64,000 bases of DNA from Hyunsoonleella aquatilis (GTDB lineage: Bacteria > Bacteroidota > Bacteroidia > Flavobacteriales > Flavobacteriaceae), in the NCBI RefSeq assembly GCF_014270105.1, contig NZ_JACNMF010000001.1, positions 434,001-498,000 of the forward strand, written 5' to 3'. Shown in pieces: positions 46,236-55,332 of the stretch (position 1 is the first letter of the stretch; each line of letters starts with the position of its first letter). A program made the translations under genes and the position numbers. Under the pieces are notes generated by a model, which worked only from the letters and a program-made list of their open reading frames with translations, had not been told where the DNA came from and ran no database searches.

Positions 46236-49200
46236 ATGATAATCATGAAAAGTCATTTTCTGAAATTTTATAGAAATATACTGTTAGTCATATTCATTTT
46301 AAATATGATTGATAGTTATTCCCAAATTGACTTTACTACTTTGGAGTTCAATATGGTTGAAAAAAATATATTTCAACGCCCAATCACTTCAATAGTTCAT
46401 GACAGGCATGGCTTTTTATGGATAGGTACCGATGGTGCTGGCTTGTATAAATATAATGGTTTCTCTTATACCTATTTTGGTCATCATATAGATGACCAAA
46501 ATAGTATTAACAGTAATTCTATAACGGCGATGTTTCTGGATAGTGCTGGGCAATTATGGATAGGAACGGATGCCGGATTGTGTGCATATAACGAAAAGCA
46601 GAATTCATTTAAGCGGTTTAACTCTGTGTATTTTAACAGTTCAGAAAACGCTTATGTTAGTGTCTTGAGTTTCGCTGAATACGAAAACAGGTTTCTTGTA
46701 GGTACTTATGATGGTATCATGGTGTTGGATGTGGAGAGTGGTCTGTTAAAGGATTACGGATTAGAAGGACATGGGGTTTTGGATTTACAGTTTTCTGCGA
46801 AGGGGAATTTGTACGCAGCTACAGATCTCGGGTTAAAAGTGGAGCGATATCATCAATTGGGGGGGTTTGAGGAAGTAAATCTGGTTGATGGTGTTTTACA
46901 GGAACATGTAACGAGCCTGCACGTTGATAAACGCGAGGTTCTGTGGGTCGGAACATTAAAAAGTGGGACATTTAAAGCTGATTTGAAAAAATCACTTATT
47001 GCTTTTGATAAGTTAGATATACCTAATAGTGCCACCATGGACATTATAAGTGGCTTAGACCAGGTTTTTGTGTCCGTAGAAAATGAAGGTCTGTTCGTTT
47101 TGGATCAAGCAGGAGAATTAGTAAAGCACTATTGGTATAGCGTTAAGAATAGAAATGGCGTTGGTTCAGATTCTGTTTGGTCTATGTTTTTAGATAATGA
47201 AAATAGGCTATGGCTGGGTTATTACGAAAATGGCTTAGGCTTTTTCGATGAACACTATAATAAGTTTGAGTCTGTCGTAAGGAAGGAGGAGGGAAATAGC
47301 ATTCATACCAATGAAATAAAGGCTTTTGCTAAAACAGAGGAAGGGAATATATGGATAGCGCAAATAAATGGAATTGATATTTTAAATGCTACTACTGGTA
47401 CTATAACCAATGTTTACGGTAATGAAAGCTCAGAATATACGGGCCTGAAAAAAGGGCTGTATATTGAGGATGTTTTTATCGATAGCAGAGGTAATATTTG
47501 GGTGGCAACCTGGGGAGATGGGCTTTTTTTTCTAAAAAAGGGGGGTAAAACTTTTGTAAACTTCAATAAAGTAAATACTTCTGGAGTTCTAAAAACCAAT
47601 AAAGTGAGGTGTTTTGCTGAAGATGGTAGCGGTAAGGTTTGGATAGGTTCTTTTTTGGAGGGTGTATTTTACTTTGATTATAGTACAGGAAAAATTCATT
47701 CGCCAAGTGGGGAGTTTTATGCTGGTTCAGAAGTTGTAAACAAGGATGTTAAGGTAATGCACAACGATAGTTCTGGTTATATATGGGTAGGAACATCGTC
47801 AGGGCTTTATCACATCGAAAACCAAAACAATAGTGAATACCTTGTTACAGCCCATAACGACTCCATTTCATCTAAATTTGCTGGTCATCCAAGTTCTAAT
47901 AGGATTTTAGATATCTATGAAACACAAGATGGAACGCTATGGTGTGGCACAAATGGAGGGGGTTTATTTGAGTTTAAAAGAAACAAGAAACGTTTTGAGT
48001 CCTTTCAACTCGAAGGGTTCGATCTTTCATTTGTAAATACCATTTTTGAACCTGTAAAGAACGAATTGTGGGTTAGTAGTAAACAGGGAGTTCTGAAAAT
48101 TAATCGAGAAACCAAGGATGTTGTCCAGTTCACTACAAATGATGGGTTGCTTGAAAACTTTTTGACAGATCGAGCGGCAATATTAGATAATAATAACAAT
48201 TTATACTTAGGAACAAAGAGTGGTGTTAATATTATAAATCCACAAAATATAGCCTACAACCCTTATTTAGCTAAGCCCTATCTTAAAGGTGTAAAATTAT
48301 TTAATAAACGTGTAAATAAAAGCGATAAGGATAGCCCTTTAGCTATTAAAAGTGATACTAACATAATATCCTTAAAGCATGATCAGCGTGTTGTTACCAT
48401 AGACTATGGTGCCATTAGTTTTACCAGGCCAGAAAAAAATCAATATGCCTATCTTTTAGAGGGTTTTGAAGAAGATTGGAATTACGTTGGGTCTAAAATG
48501 AACGCTACTTACACCAACCTTGAGCCAGGAGATTATACATTTAAGTTAAAAGCTTCAAACAATGACAATGTATGGAATGATGCCTCTGCCATTCTCAAAA
48601 TACAGGTGCAATCTCCATGGTGGAAAACGATATGGGCCTACATTGCGTACGTTCTTTGTTTAGGTTTTTTAGTTTTCATTGGGATGTATTATTACCGCAA
48701 ACGCGTAAATGAAAGAAACACTTTTAGGCTTGAAAGAGAGCGAAGAAAACAAAAAGTGGAACTGCAACAGCAAAAGCTTCAATTCTTTACAAATATTTCA
48801 CACGAGTTTAGAACACCACTTACCTTAATAATAAACCCTATAAAGGAGCTTATAGAAACGCAAAACTCAGAGGTATCAAAACCTGTCCAACAAAAATATC
48901 ATATCATTTATAAAAATGCTGAACGCCTTTCCAGATTAATTAATGAGCTAATGGATTTTAGAAAGCTGCAATCCAACAAGCTTCAATTAAAAGTAAGTCA
49001 ATTCAATATTGTAAAAAGCACCAAGAATATTCTTAGTTTTTTTAACGAAGAATCCAAGAGAAGGTCAATTCAACTAGATTTAAAATACGAAAATGTAGAA
49101 TTTAATATTTGGGCGGATAAAGGGATATTGGATAAGGTATTATTTAACTTGTTATCAAACGCCTTTAAGGTTACGCCCAACAAGGGAAAAATCAGAGTAA

Positions 49201-50357
49201 GGATTGTTTCTGTAAATAAAAAGGTACTGCCTTTGATAAATAAAGATGTGCCTGTACCAGTTGTAGAAATTAGTGTAAAGGATAATGGTCCGGGGATAGA
49301 CCAAAAAGATTACAATAGAATTTTTGAAAGATTTTATCAAGTAGGAGAACTAAATAAGTCATACTATGGAAGTACTGGCGTTGGTTTAGATATGGTTAAA
49401 GATTTTATTAAGCTCCATAAGGGTTTGATAGAGGTAGAGAGCGAATTGGGGAAAGGATCTATTTTTAAGGTATTCTTACCTTATGGAAAAGAGTATTTTG
49501 AAGCTGATGAATTTTCTTTGAGGCAAACAGATAGAATCATGCCATTACCTGCAAACTTAGAACCTAAAACCTATAGCATTGAAGATATTCTTTCAGAAAA
49601 AGAGTTGAAAAAAAAGTTGCTTATTGCAGAGGATAATGTGGATCTTCAAGATTACCTGGTATCAATTTTAAAAGAAGAATACGATTTGGTTGTTGCATCA
49701 GACGGTCAAGAAGGGTGGCTTAAAACTATGGAGCATGCCCCCGATATAATTATTTCAGACTTGATAATGCCGATTATGGATGGTATCGAGTTTTGTAAAA
49801 AAGTTAAGAATGACCCTAACCTAAGCAGGATACCTGTAGTAATACTTACAGCAAAAAACCTTAGCGAAGATAGGATAAAGGCAATAAAAGGAGGTGCCGA
49901 TGCCTACGTTGTTAAGCCTTTTGATAATAACGAGCTAATGGTGATTCTAGAGGAGCTTCTGTCAAAAAGCGAAAAACTAACCGAGAAAAATGCTCATACA
50001 GCTTCTTTAAATGAAGACAAGAAGGAGGCAGATTTAGATAATGACTTTATTCAAAAAGTTCTAGGATTTATATCTGAAAATATTGAAAACCCTGCTTTAA
50101 ACGTAGAAAAACTGTCTTCTCACCTTTGTTTAAGTAGGAGTCAGGTTTATCGAAAGATAAAATTATTAACGGGCTTGTCGCCTATACAGTTTATCAGACG
50201 GGTAAGGTTAGAAAGGTCTAAGGTGATTTTTCAAAATGATAAAAATATAAATGTGAGTGAAGTGGCCCATAAGGTAGGTTTCCTGTCTGCATCATATTTT
50301 ACAGTATGTTATAAAAAGCAGTTTGGAGAGTTGCCCAAGGGCAAGAAAATTGACTAA
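46236..50357 (+). CDS. Hybrid two-component system regulator (HTCS)
   Basis: 1373-residue single-chain sensor and transcription factor. Signal peptide (about 1-30); periplasmic propeller of Reg_prop repeats (about 45-690, recurring LWIGT/IWVGT); Y_Y_Y domain (about 735-795); transmembrane helix (about 799-820); HisKA with phosphoacceptor His856 in SHEFRTPL; HATPase (about 960-1085, DNGPGI and STGVGL); receiver domain (about 1125-1245) with Asp1175, and Lys in VVKPF; AraC-type HTH (about 1270-1373). All key residues are present. Such proteins bind oligosaccharides released from a specific glycan and switch on the adjacent utilisation genes. The ATG may be 46236 or 46245. Confidence 0.96.
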   Translation: MIIMKSHFLKFYRNILLVIFILNMIDSYSQIDFTTLEFNMVEKNIFQRPITSIVHDRHGFLWIGTDGAGLYKYNGFSYTYFGHHIDDQNSINSNSITAMFLDSAGQLWIGTDAGLCAYNEKQNSFKRFNSVYFNSSENAYVSVLSFAEYENRFLVGTYDGIMVLDVESGLLKDYGLEGHGVLDLQFSAKGNLYAATDLGLKVERYHQLGGFEEVNLVDGVLQEHVTSLHVDKREVLWVGTLKSGTFKADLKKSLIAFDKLDIPNSATMDIISGLDQVFVSVENEGLFVLDQAGELVKHYWYSVKNRNGVGSDSVWSMFLDNENRLWLGYYENGLGFFDEHYNKFESVVRKEEGNSIHTNEIKAFAKTEEGNIWIAQINGIDILNATTGTITNVYGNESSEYTGLKKGLYIEDVFIDSRGNIWVATWGDGLFFLKKGGKTFVNFNKVNTSGVLKTNKVRCFAEDGSGKVWIGSFLEGVFYFDYSTGKIHSPSGEFYAGSEVVNKDVKVMHNDSSGYIWVGTSSGLYHIENQNNSEYLVTAHNDSISSKFAGHPSSNRILDIYETQDGTLWCGTNGGGLFEFKRNKKRFESFQLEGFDLSFVNTIFEPVKNELWVSSKQGVLKINRETKDVVQFTTNDGLLENFLTDRAAILDNNNNLYLGTKSGVNIINPQNIAYNPYLAKPYLKGVKLFNKRVNKSDKDSPLAIKSDTNIISLKHDQRVVTIDYGAISFTRPEKNQYAYLLEGFEEDWNYVGSKMNATYTNLEPGDYTFKLKASNNDNVWNDASAILKIQVQSPWWKTIWAYIAYVLCLGFLVFIGMYYYRKRVNERNTFRLERERRKQKVELQQQKLQFFTNISHEFRTPLTLIINPIKELIETQNSEVSKPVQQKYHIIYKNAERLSRLINELMDFRKLQSNKLQLKVSQFNIVKSTKNILSFFNEESKRRSIQLDLKYENVEFNIWADKGILDKVLFNLLSNAFKVTPNKGKIRVRIVSVNKKVLPLINKDVPVPVVEISVKDNGPGIDQKDYNRIFERFYQVGELNKSYYGSTGVGLDMVKDFIKLHKGLIEVESELGKGSIFKVFLPYGKEYFEADEFSLRQTDRIMPLPANLEPKTYSIEDILSEKELKKKLLIAEDNVDLQDYLVSILKEEYDLVVASDGQEGWLKTMEHAPDIIISDLIMPIMDGIEFCKKVKNDPNLSRIPVVILTAKNLSEDRIKAIKGGADAYVVKPFDNNELMVILEELLSKSEKLTEKNAHTASLNEDKKEADLDNDFIQKVLGFISENIENPALNVEKLSSHLCLSRSQVYRKIKLLTGLSPIQFIRRVRLERSKVIFQNDKNINVSEVAHKVGFLSASYFTVCYKKQFGELPKGKKID

Positions 50358-50440
50358 AAACTTTTTTGGTTTACACTTTATGTTGAGCCTGTGTCCTTTT
50401 TTAAAAAACGCTATAAAACATAACTATTTCTAGAAAATGT

Positions 50441-50513
50441 TTAAATGCAACATTTGAAATATTTATTGCATCAAATAAAATGCTCCTATTGCAATTACTA
50501 AATATAACTTGCA
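50441..50513 (+). promoter_or_regulatory. susC upstream motif cluster, candidate HTCS operator
   Basis: TAAATGCAACA/TGCAACATTTGA (50441-50457) matches the sequences before the HTCS gene. ATGCAA at 50445-50450 faces TTGCAT at 50466-50471, an inverted repeat across 15 nt. TTGCA recurs at 50466, 50489 and 50509, roughly two helical turns apart. It lies 87-160 bp before the susC start. Confidence 0.55.
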
Positions 50514-50599
50514 ATCAACAAAAGTTTTAGACGTCAATAACTTGATTTTTGTCAAGATAAAAACCACAAACTAAAGCTATCTAATCTAAACTAACTAAC

Positions 50600-53500
50600 A
50601 TGAAATTAAAGAACTTATGTGCTGTTTTCTTTTTGGCTATTGCAGGTCAGATGTTTGGCCAAACGGTTACTGGATCAGTTACTTCAAATGGAGGTCCATT
50701 ACCTGGCGCTAATGTTACAGTAAAAAATCAATCTAAAGGTGTTGTTACGGATTTTGACGGAGCGTACACGCTCGATAATCTTAGTAATGGCGATGTTATT
50801 TTGTATTCTTTCGTTGGATTTATTTCTAAAGAAGTAACATATTCAGGTCAAAAAGAGATAAACGTTTTTCTGGATGAAGACTTGGTCGGTCTGGATGAGG
50901 TGGTAATTGTAACCTACGGGAAGCAAAGAAACACACCTGTTTCTGTTGTAAAATCTGAAGACCTTAGTGAATTTCCAACGGCAGATTTGGGTCAAGCGTT
51001 GCAAGGTCGAGCCGCTGGTGTAACCATTACAAATGGAGGTTCTCCAGGATCACAAACCCTGATACAAATACGCGGGGTTAACACATTTGGAGATGGTACG
51101 CCACTGTATGTTATTGACGGTGTTTTTACCAATAGCATCAATAGTTTGGATATGTCAAGTGTAGAGAAGGTTGATATTTTAAAGGATGCAGCCTCTCTAG
51201 CCGTTTATGGTTCAAGAGGAACTAATGGTGTAGTTTTAATAACAACCAAAAAAGGTAAGGTAGGTAAGGCATCCTTTACAGTGCAGGCCTCTACAGGAAT
51301 TCAGGAATTTAACAGAAGGTACGACCTTATGAATACTGCGCAGTATATTCAATTCTTGAGAGAAGTAAATGCACTAGCAGGACAAAATGGAGGGCCAGAT
51401 TTTCCGATAGAGAGAGTAAATGATGATCCCTTATTTGATGGTAATGGTATAGATACCGATTGGCAGGATGCCTATTTTAGACAAGCACCTATGTATAACA
51501 TTAGTGCTAATATAAATGGGGGTAGTGAAAAAGCTAAATTTAATGTAGGCATTTCAAGGCTTAGTCAGGACGGTGTGTATATAGACACCGGTTTTGAAAG
51601 AACAACAGTGAATATTAATACAGATGCGAGCATTGCAGACTGGATGGATATTGGGCAAACCTTGGCTTTAGCGCAAAGCGAAACCATCTTTCCTGAAAGA
51701 GCGGAAGGTAGAGACCCTTTGCAGAACATTATCGGGCAGGCACCTTATGTACCTATTATTGACGAAAATGGTCTTTTTGGTGGAACTGATTCAGGAGATC
51801 TAAACGATTCAAGAAATCAAGTGCGAATTCAGAATACAAATGATAACTTAAATAGGTTTTCTTCTGTTATTGGTAGTATATACGCCAATATTAAATTAGC
51901 CAAAGGACTCACATTCAGAACTCAGTTTGGGCTTAATGCTAATTTAACGCTCGTGGATGCTCAGAATAGAAGTTTTGCAGAATCGGGAGGTAGATTTGAA
52001 AACCCCATAAATTTTATTTCCAAGACCAGACGAACAGTTGTTCAGACGGTACTTACTAATACTTTAGCTTATGATAGGGATTTTGACAAACACTCTGTCA
52101 ATTTTTCGGCTGTTTCAGAGCGAATGCAAATTAAAACAGAATCGGCATCTATTTCTGATAATAATATAGAATCGCCAAACCTTACCGAGGTGTTTTCTCC
52201 TAACGCTAGGGCTACATCCTTATTATTGGAAGATAATTTGAATTCTATACTGTTTCTTGGAGGTTATGAGTTTGATAATAGGTATTCTGTAAGTGTTTCT
52301 GGACGAAGAGATACATTTTCCCGTTTCGCACCCGGAAATGCGTCCCAATGGTTTTTTTCTGGATCTTTAGGTTGGGATGTAACCAAAGAGTCCTTTTTTA
52401 AGGTGGATTGGATTAATAGTTTAAAGTTAAGAGCCAGTTACGGCGAAACTGGAAATAACAGAACAGGAAACACCTTAAATCCATTCACATCTACGCTAGG
52501 TGTAAATCAACCTTATGTTATAGGAAATGAGACAGTTACAGGTATTACTCCCAATAATTTACCAAACCCCGATATCTTATGGGAAACTCAAATTAAGCAA
52601 AATTATGGTTTTAATCTTGGCCTATTAAACGACCAGATCCAAATTGGTGTTGATTATTATAAAAACAAAAGTGAAGATCTTTTAGTTCCAGTAGACACAG
52701 AGCCTAGTTCTGGAGTCCTTGGTAATAATTTAACAGGTGTTTCTGTAACGCGTAATATTGGAATTGTAGAAGTTGATGGTTTTGAAGTTACGTTGGGTTA
52801 CAATGATTATGAAGGCGAGTTTAAATGGAATTTTTGGGCTAATGTAACAACAAACCAAAGTACTGTGACAAGGTTAGACGGCGTTAATAATGAACCAGTA
52901 GAAAGAGCAAGACTTAATCCTCCGTTTGCTGCACCTCTGAATAGATTGGCGCTTAATGAAGCACCTTTTCACTTTTTTGGTTTAGTGGCAGATGGAGTAT
53001 ATTCTACACAAGATGAGGTAGATGCGTATTTGCCTAATAACAACGATACTGCCGTACCAGTACAACCAGGCGATGTTAGGTATGTAGATATTAATGAAGA
53101 TGGAAAAATTGACTTGGAGGACAGGGCAGTGATTGGAGATCCCAATCCTGATTTTACTTATGCTATTAATCTTAGGGCAGAATATAAAGGTTGGGATTTT
53201 AATGTGTTGTTCAATGGCGTACAAGGAGTTGATGCCTTCAATAGTAATATTTACTATTTAGAAGGGCTAGATAACGGATTGAATTACGGTACTCGTGTAA
53301 TGCGCAGATGGCAAAATGAAGGAGATGTTACGGACATACCGAGGTTTAGGTTTGGTTCAAACGTCAATAACGAAATTTCATCCCGTTATGTTGAAGATGC
53401 TTCCTACCTTAGATTGAGAAACGTTACCATTGGTTATAACCTTCCCAGTAATTGGATAAATAAATCGGGCAATGGCATAATTAAAAAGCTAAGGATTTAT

Positions 53501-53662
53501 GTACAAGGTCAGAATTTGTTAACTTTTACTGATTACACAGGTCTCGATCCAGAAATAGCGCCTTTTTATAATGCCCAAGGTCTTGTAGATGGGTTAGGAA
53601 TTGATAGAAGTGCACAACCGAGACCAATTACCGTGTTGAGCGGCATTCAAATAGAATTTTAA
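50600..53662 (+). CDS. SusC/RagA TonB-dependent outer-membrane transporter
   Basis: 1020-residue SusC homologue that moves oligosaccharides through the outer membrane using TonB energy. Signal peptide (about 1-22, ending MFGQ); carboxypeptidase D-like domain (about 23-100, GPLPGANVTVKNQSKG); TonB plug (about 110-225, with VEKVDILKDAASLAVYGSRGTNGV); beta-barrel (about 230-1020) ending in the outer-membrane signature with terminal Phe (LSGIQIEF). Together with the SusD homologue 18 bp downstream it forms the uptake pair of this locus. Intact length. Confidence 0.97.
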   Translation: MKLKNLCAVFFLAIAGQMFGQTVTGSVTSNGGPLPGANVTVKNQSKGVVTDFDGAYTLDNLSNGDVILYSFVGFISKEVTYSGQKEINVFLDEDLVGLDEVVIVTYGKQRNTPVSVVKSEDLSEFPTADLGQALQGRAAGVTITNGGSPGSQTLIQIRGVNTFGDGTPLYVIDGVFTNSINSLDMSSVEKVDILKDAASLAVYGSRGTNGVVLITTKKGKVGKASFTVQASTGIQEFNRRYDLMNTAQYIQFLREVNALAGQNGGPDFPIERVNDDPLFDGNGIDTDWQDAYFRQAPMYNISANINGGSEKAKFNVGISRLSQDGVYIDTGFERTTVNINTDASIADWMDIGQTLALAQSETIFPERAEGRDPLQNIIGQAPYVPIIDENGLFGGTDSGDLNDSRNQVRIQNTNDNLNRFSSVIGSIYANIKLAKGLTFRTQFGLNANLTLVDAQNRSFAESGGRFENPINFISKTRRTVVQTVLTNTLAYDRDFDKHSVNFSAVSERMQIKTESASISDNNIESPNLTEVFSPNARATSLLLEDNLNSILFLGGYEFDNRYSVSVSGRRDTFSRFAPGNASQWFFSGSLGWDVTKESFFKVDWINSLKLRASYGETGNNRTGNTLNPFTSTLGVNQPYVIGNETVTGITPNNLPNPDILWETQIKQNYGFNLGLLNDQIQIGVDYYKNKSEDLLVPVDTEPSSGVLGNNLTGVSVTRNIGIVEVDGFEVTLGYNDYEGEFKWNFWANVTTNQSTVTRLDGVNNEPVERARLNPPFAAPLNRLALNEAPFHFFGLVADGVYSTQDEVDAYLPNNNDTAVPVQPGDVRYVDINEDGKIDLEDRAVIGDPNPDFTYAINLRAEYKGWDFNVLFNGVQGVDAFNSNIYYLEGLDNGLNYGTRVMRRWQNEGDVTDIPRFRFGSNVNNEISSRYVEDASYLRLRNVTIGYNLPSNWINKSGNGIIKKLRIYVQGQNLLTFTDYTGLDPEIAPFYNAQGLVDGLGIDRSAQPRPITVLSGIQIEF

Positions 53663-53680
53663 ATCAATAGAATTGTTAAG

Positions 53681-55225
53681 ATGAAAAAAATTAGTAATTA
53701 TTGTTTAAAGTGCGCAACGTTATTCTCTTTAGTTTTACTTGTGGCATGTGAAGACTATGTCGCTGTAGAGAATACTAACGCATTAAACCCTGAGATTTTC
53801 TTTGAGTCTCGAAGTCAAGTTGAAGCGGCGGTAAATGCAAGTTATAACCAATTCCAGACCTTATATCAACGGGTAGGTTATATTTTTCCAGACGCAATGT
53901 CTGATGAGGTGGTCTCTAGTGGAGATCCTAACTTTGCGCCTTATAATAGATTTGAGTTTAATGCAACCCTTGATAATATAGCATTGTATTGGACGGCTTG
54001 TTTTAATGGTATTGGCGCGTCTAATTTTGTTATACTCAATGAAGACAGGATGCGGGCTAATGCAGCAACTTCAGATTTTTCGGATGAAGATGTTGATAAT
54101 GCCTTAGGGCAGGCCTATTTTTTAAGAGCACTATATTATTATTACCTAGTAAAGCGTTTTGGTGGGGTTCCTATCAAATCTGATGCTGTAAATACATTGT
54201 CATCTCAGCCAAGAGCTACAGCTGATCAGGTGTATAACCTAATTATAACAGATTTACAAGTGTCAACCAGATTAACCCTGCCAAAAGGAAGAACTGACGT
54301 AGGGCGAGTGACCAAAGAAGCCGCTTTTGCAATGCTGGGAAAAGTGTATTTACATAGGGAGATGTATCCAGAAGCAAAGGAAGCCTTTAGTAATGTTGTA
54401 AATCATAGTTTGCTTCCCATAGAGAATTATCGTGATAACTTTAGTGAAACTGGAGAGTATAATGATGAATCTATGTTTGAAGTAGGTTATAATGGAGAAG
54501 TAGGTACTGAAACAGAACGATGGGCTCAAACAGGTGTAGGCACATCAGAAGTAACGTTCCGATCTCAAGATTACACAGGTTGGGCTAATGCAAGGCCCTC
54601 TACTAAAATTATTGAAGAATTTGAAGAGGACGACCCTAGATTGGATGTTGCCATTCTTGTGGATGAAGAAAACACGTATGGTCCTGGTGATGCCCTTCAA
54701 TTCCCGTGCCCCGGATGTGTCGGGGGACCAGTTTGGTATAAATTTTCACAATTATATGACAATCAAAATGTTTCTGAAAACAGCGGTGTTAACGTAAGAA
54801 TATTGAGATATGCGGATGTTGTACTAATGCAAGCAGAAGTTGAAATGAACCTAAATAATAATGCGGGAGCTGTAGATTTCCTAAATCAGATAAGAGATAG
54901 AGCAGGCATGCCAAGATATGGCACGGCAACTATGGATGCGCGAGGTTATCCAGTAAACACAAAAGAACAAATTTTTAATGCTATTGTACATGAAAGATTT
55001 GTTGAACTGTGTGGAGAGCAGGTACGATTTGATGATTTGGTAAGATGGGATTTGGACGATCAGGAACTGTCCGTTTTCCCGGATGAAAACTTTGATAATC
55101 CAGATCCATCACTGCGAGTCACCAGAAATTATGATCCTTCAGTACACCGTGTTATGCCAATACCTCAGAATGAAATTGACGCCAACCCGGAAATAAGTGG
55201 AGGGGATCAAAATACAGGGTATTAA
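53681..55225 (+). CDS. SusD/RagB outer-membrane glycan-binding lipoprotein
   Basis: 514-residue SusD homologue. Lipoprotein signal ends LLVAC (Cys23); the mature protein has TPR-like helices (FLRALYYYYLVKRFGGVPI near 145) and the conserved C-terminal SusD domain (RDRAGMPRYG, HERFVELCGEQVRFDDLVRW, then PIPQNEIDANPEI). It covers the SusC barrel and captures oligosaccharides at the cell surface. Two cysteines in CPGC (about 346-349) may form a disulfide. A hairpin 33 bp after the stop may lower transcription into the next gene. Confidence 0.96.
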   Translation: MKKISNYCLKCATLFSLVLLVACEDYVAVENTNALNPEIFFESRSQVEAAVNASYNQFQTLYQRVGYIFPDAMSDEVVSSGDPNFAPYNRFEFNATLDNIALYWTACFNGIGASNFVILNEDRMRANAATSDFSDEDVDNALGQAYFLRALYYYYLVKRFGGVPIKSDAVNTLSSQPRATADQVYNLIITDLQVSTRLTLPKGRTDVGRVTKEAAFAMLGKVYLHREMYPEAKEAFSNVVNHSLLPIENYRDNFSETGEYNDESMFEVGYNGEVGTETERWAQTGVGTSEVTFRSQDYTGWANARPSTKIIEEFEEDDPRLDVAILVDEENTYGPGDALQFPCPGCVGGPVWYKFSQLYDNQNVSENSGVNVRILRYADVVLMQAEVEMNLNNNAGAVDFLNQIRDRAGMPRYGTATMDARGYPVNTKEQIFNAIVHERFVELCGEQVRFDDLVRWDLDDQELSVFPDENFDNPDPSLRVTRNYDPSVHRVMPIPQNEIDANPEISGGDQNTGY

Positions 55226-55257
55226 AGAGTTATTTGTTTAGTTTAATTTAGTTTAAA

Positions 55258-55293
55258 ATGGGCGAAAGTTTTTCTTTTCGCTCATTTGTCTTT
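55258..55293 (+). terminator. Attenuator-like hairpin between susD and the FG-GAP gene
   Basis: ATGGGCGAAA (55258-55267) pairs with TTTCGCTCAT (55276-55285), with one G-T wobble, and TTTGTCTTT follows. It lies between susD and a gene read in the same direction, so it could act as a partial terminator that keeps the downstream gene lower than susCD. Confidence 0.6.
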
Positions 55294-55332
55294 AATTTAA
55301 ACATCTTAATAAAGGTTATTAAAGTGAAGATT

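Noticed and set aside
55258-55332. Upstream ATG extending the FG-GAP lipoprotein
   Set aside because: The ATG lies in a hairpin, and the extension would put 25 residues before a complete lipoprotein signal peptide.
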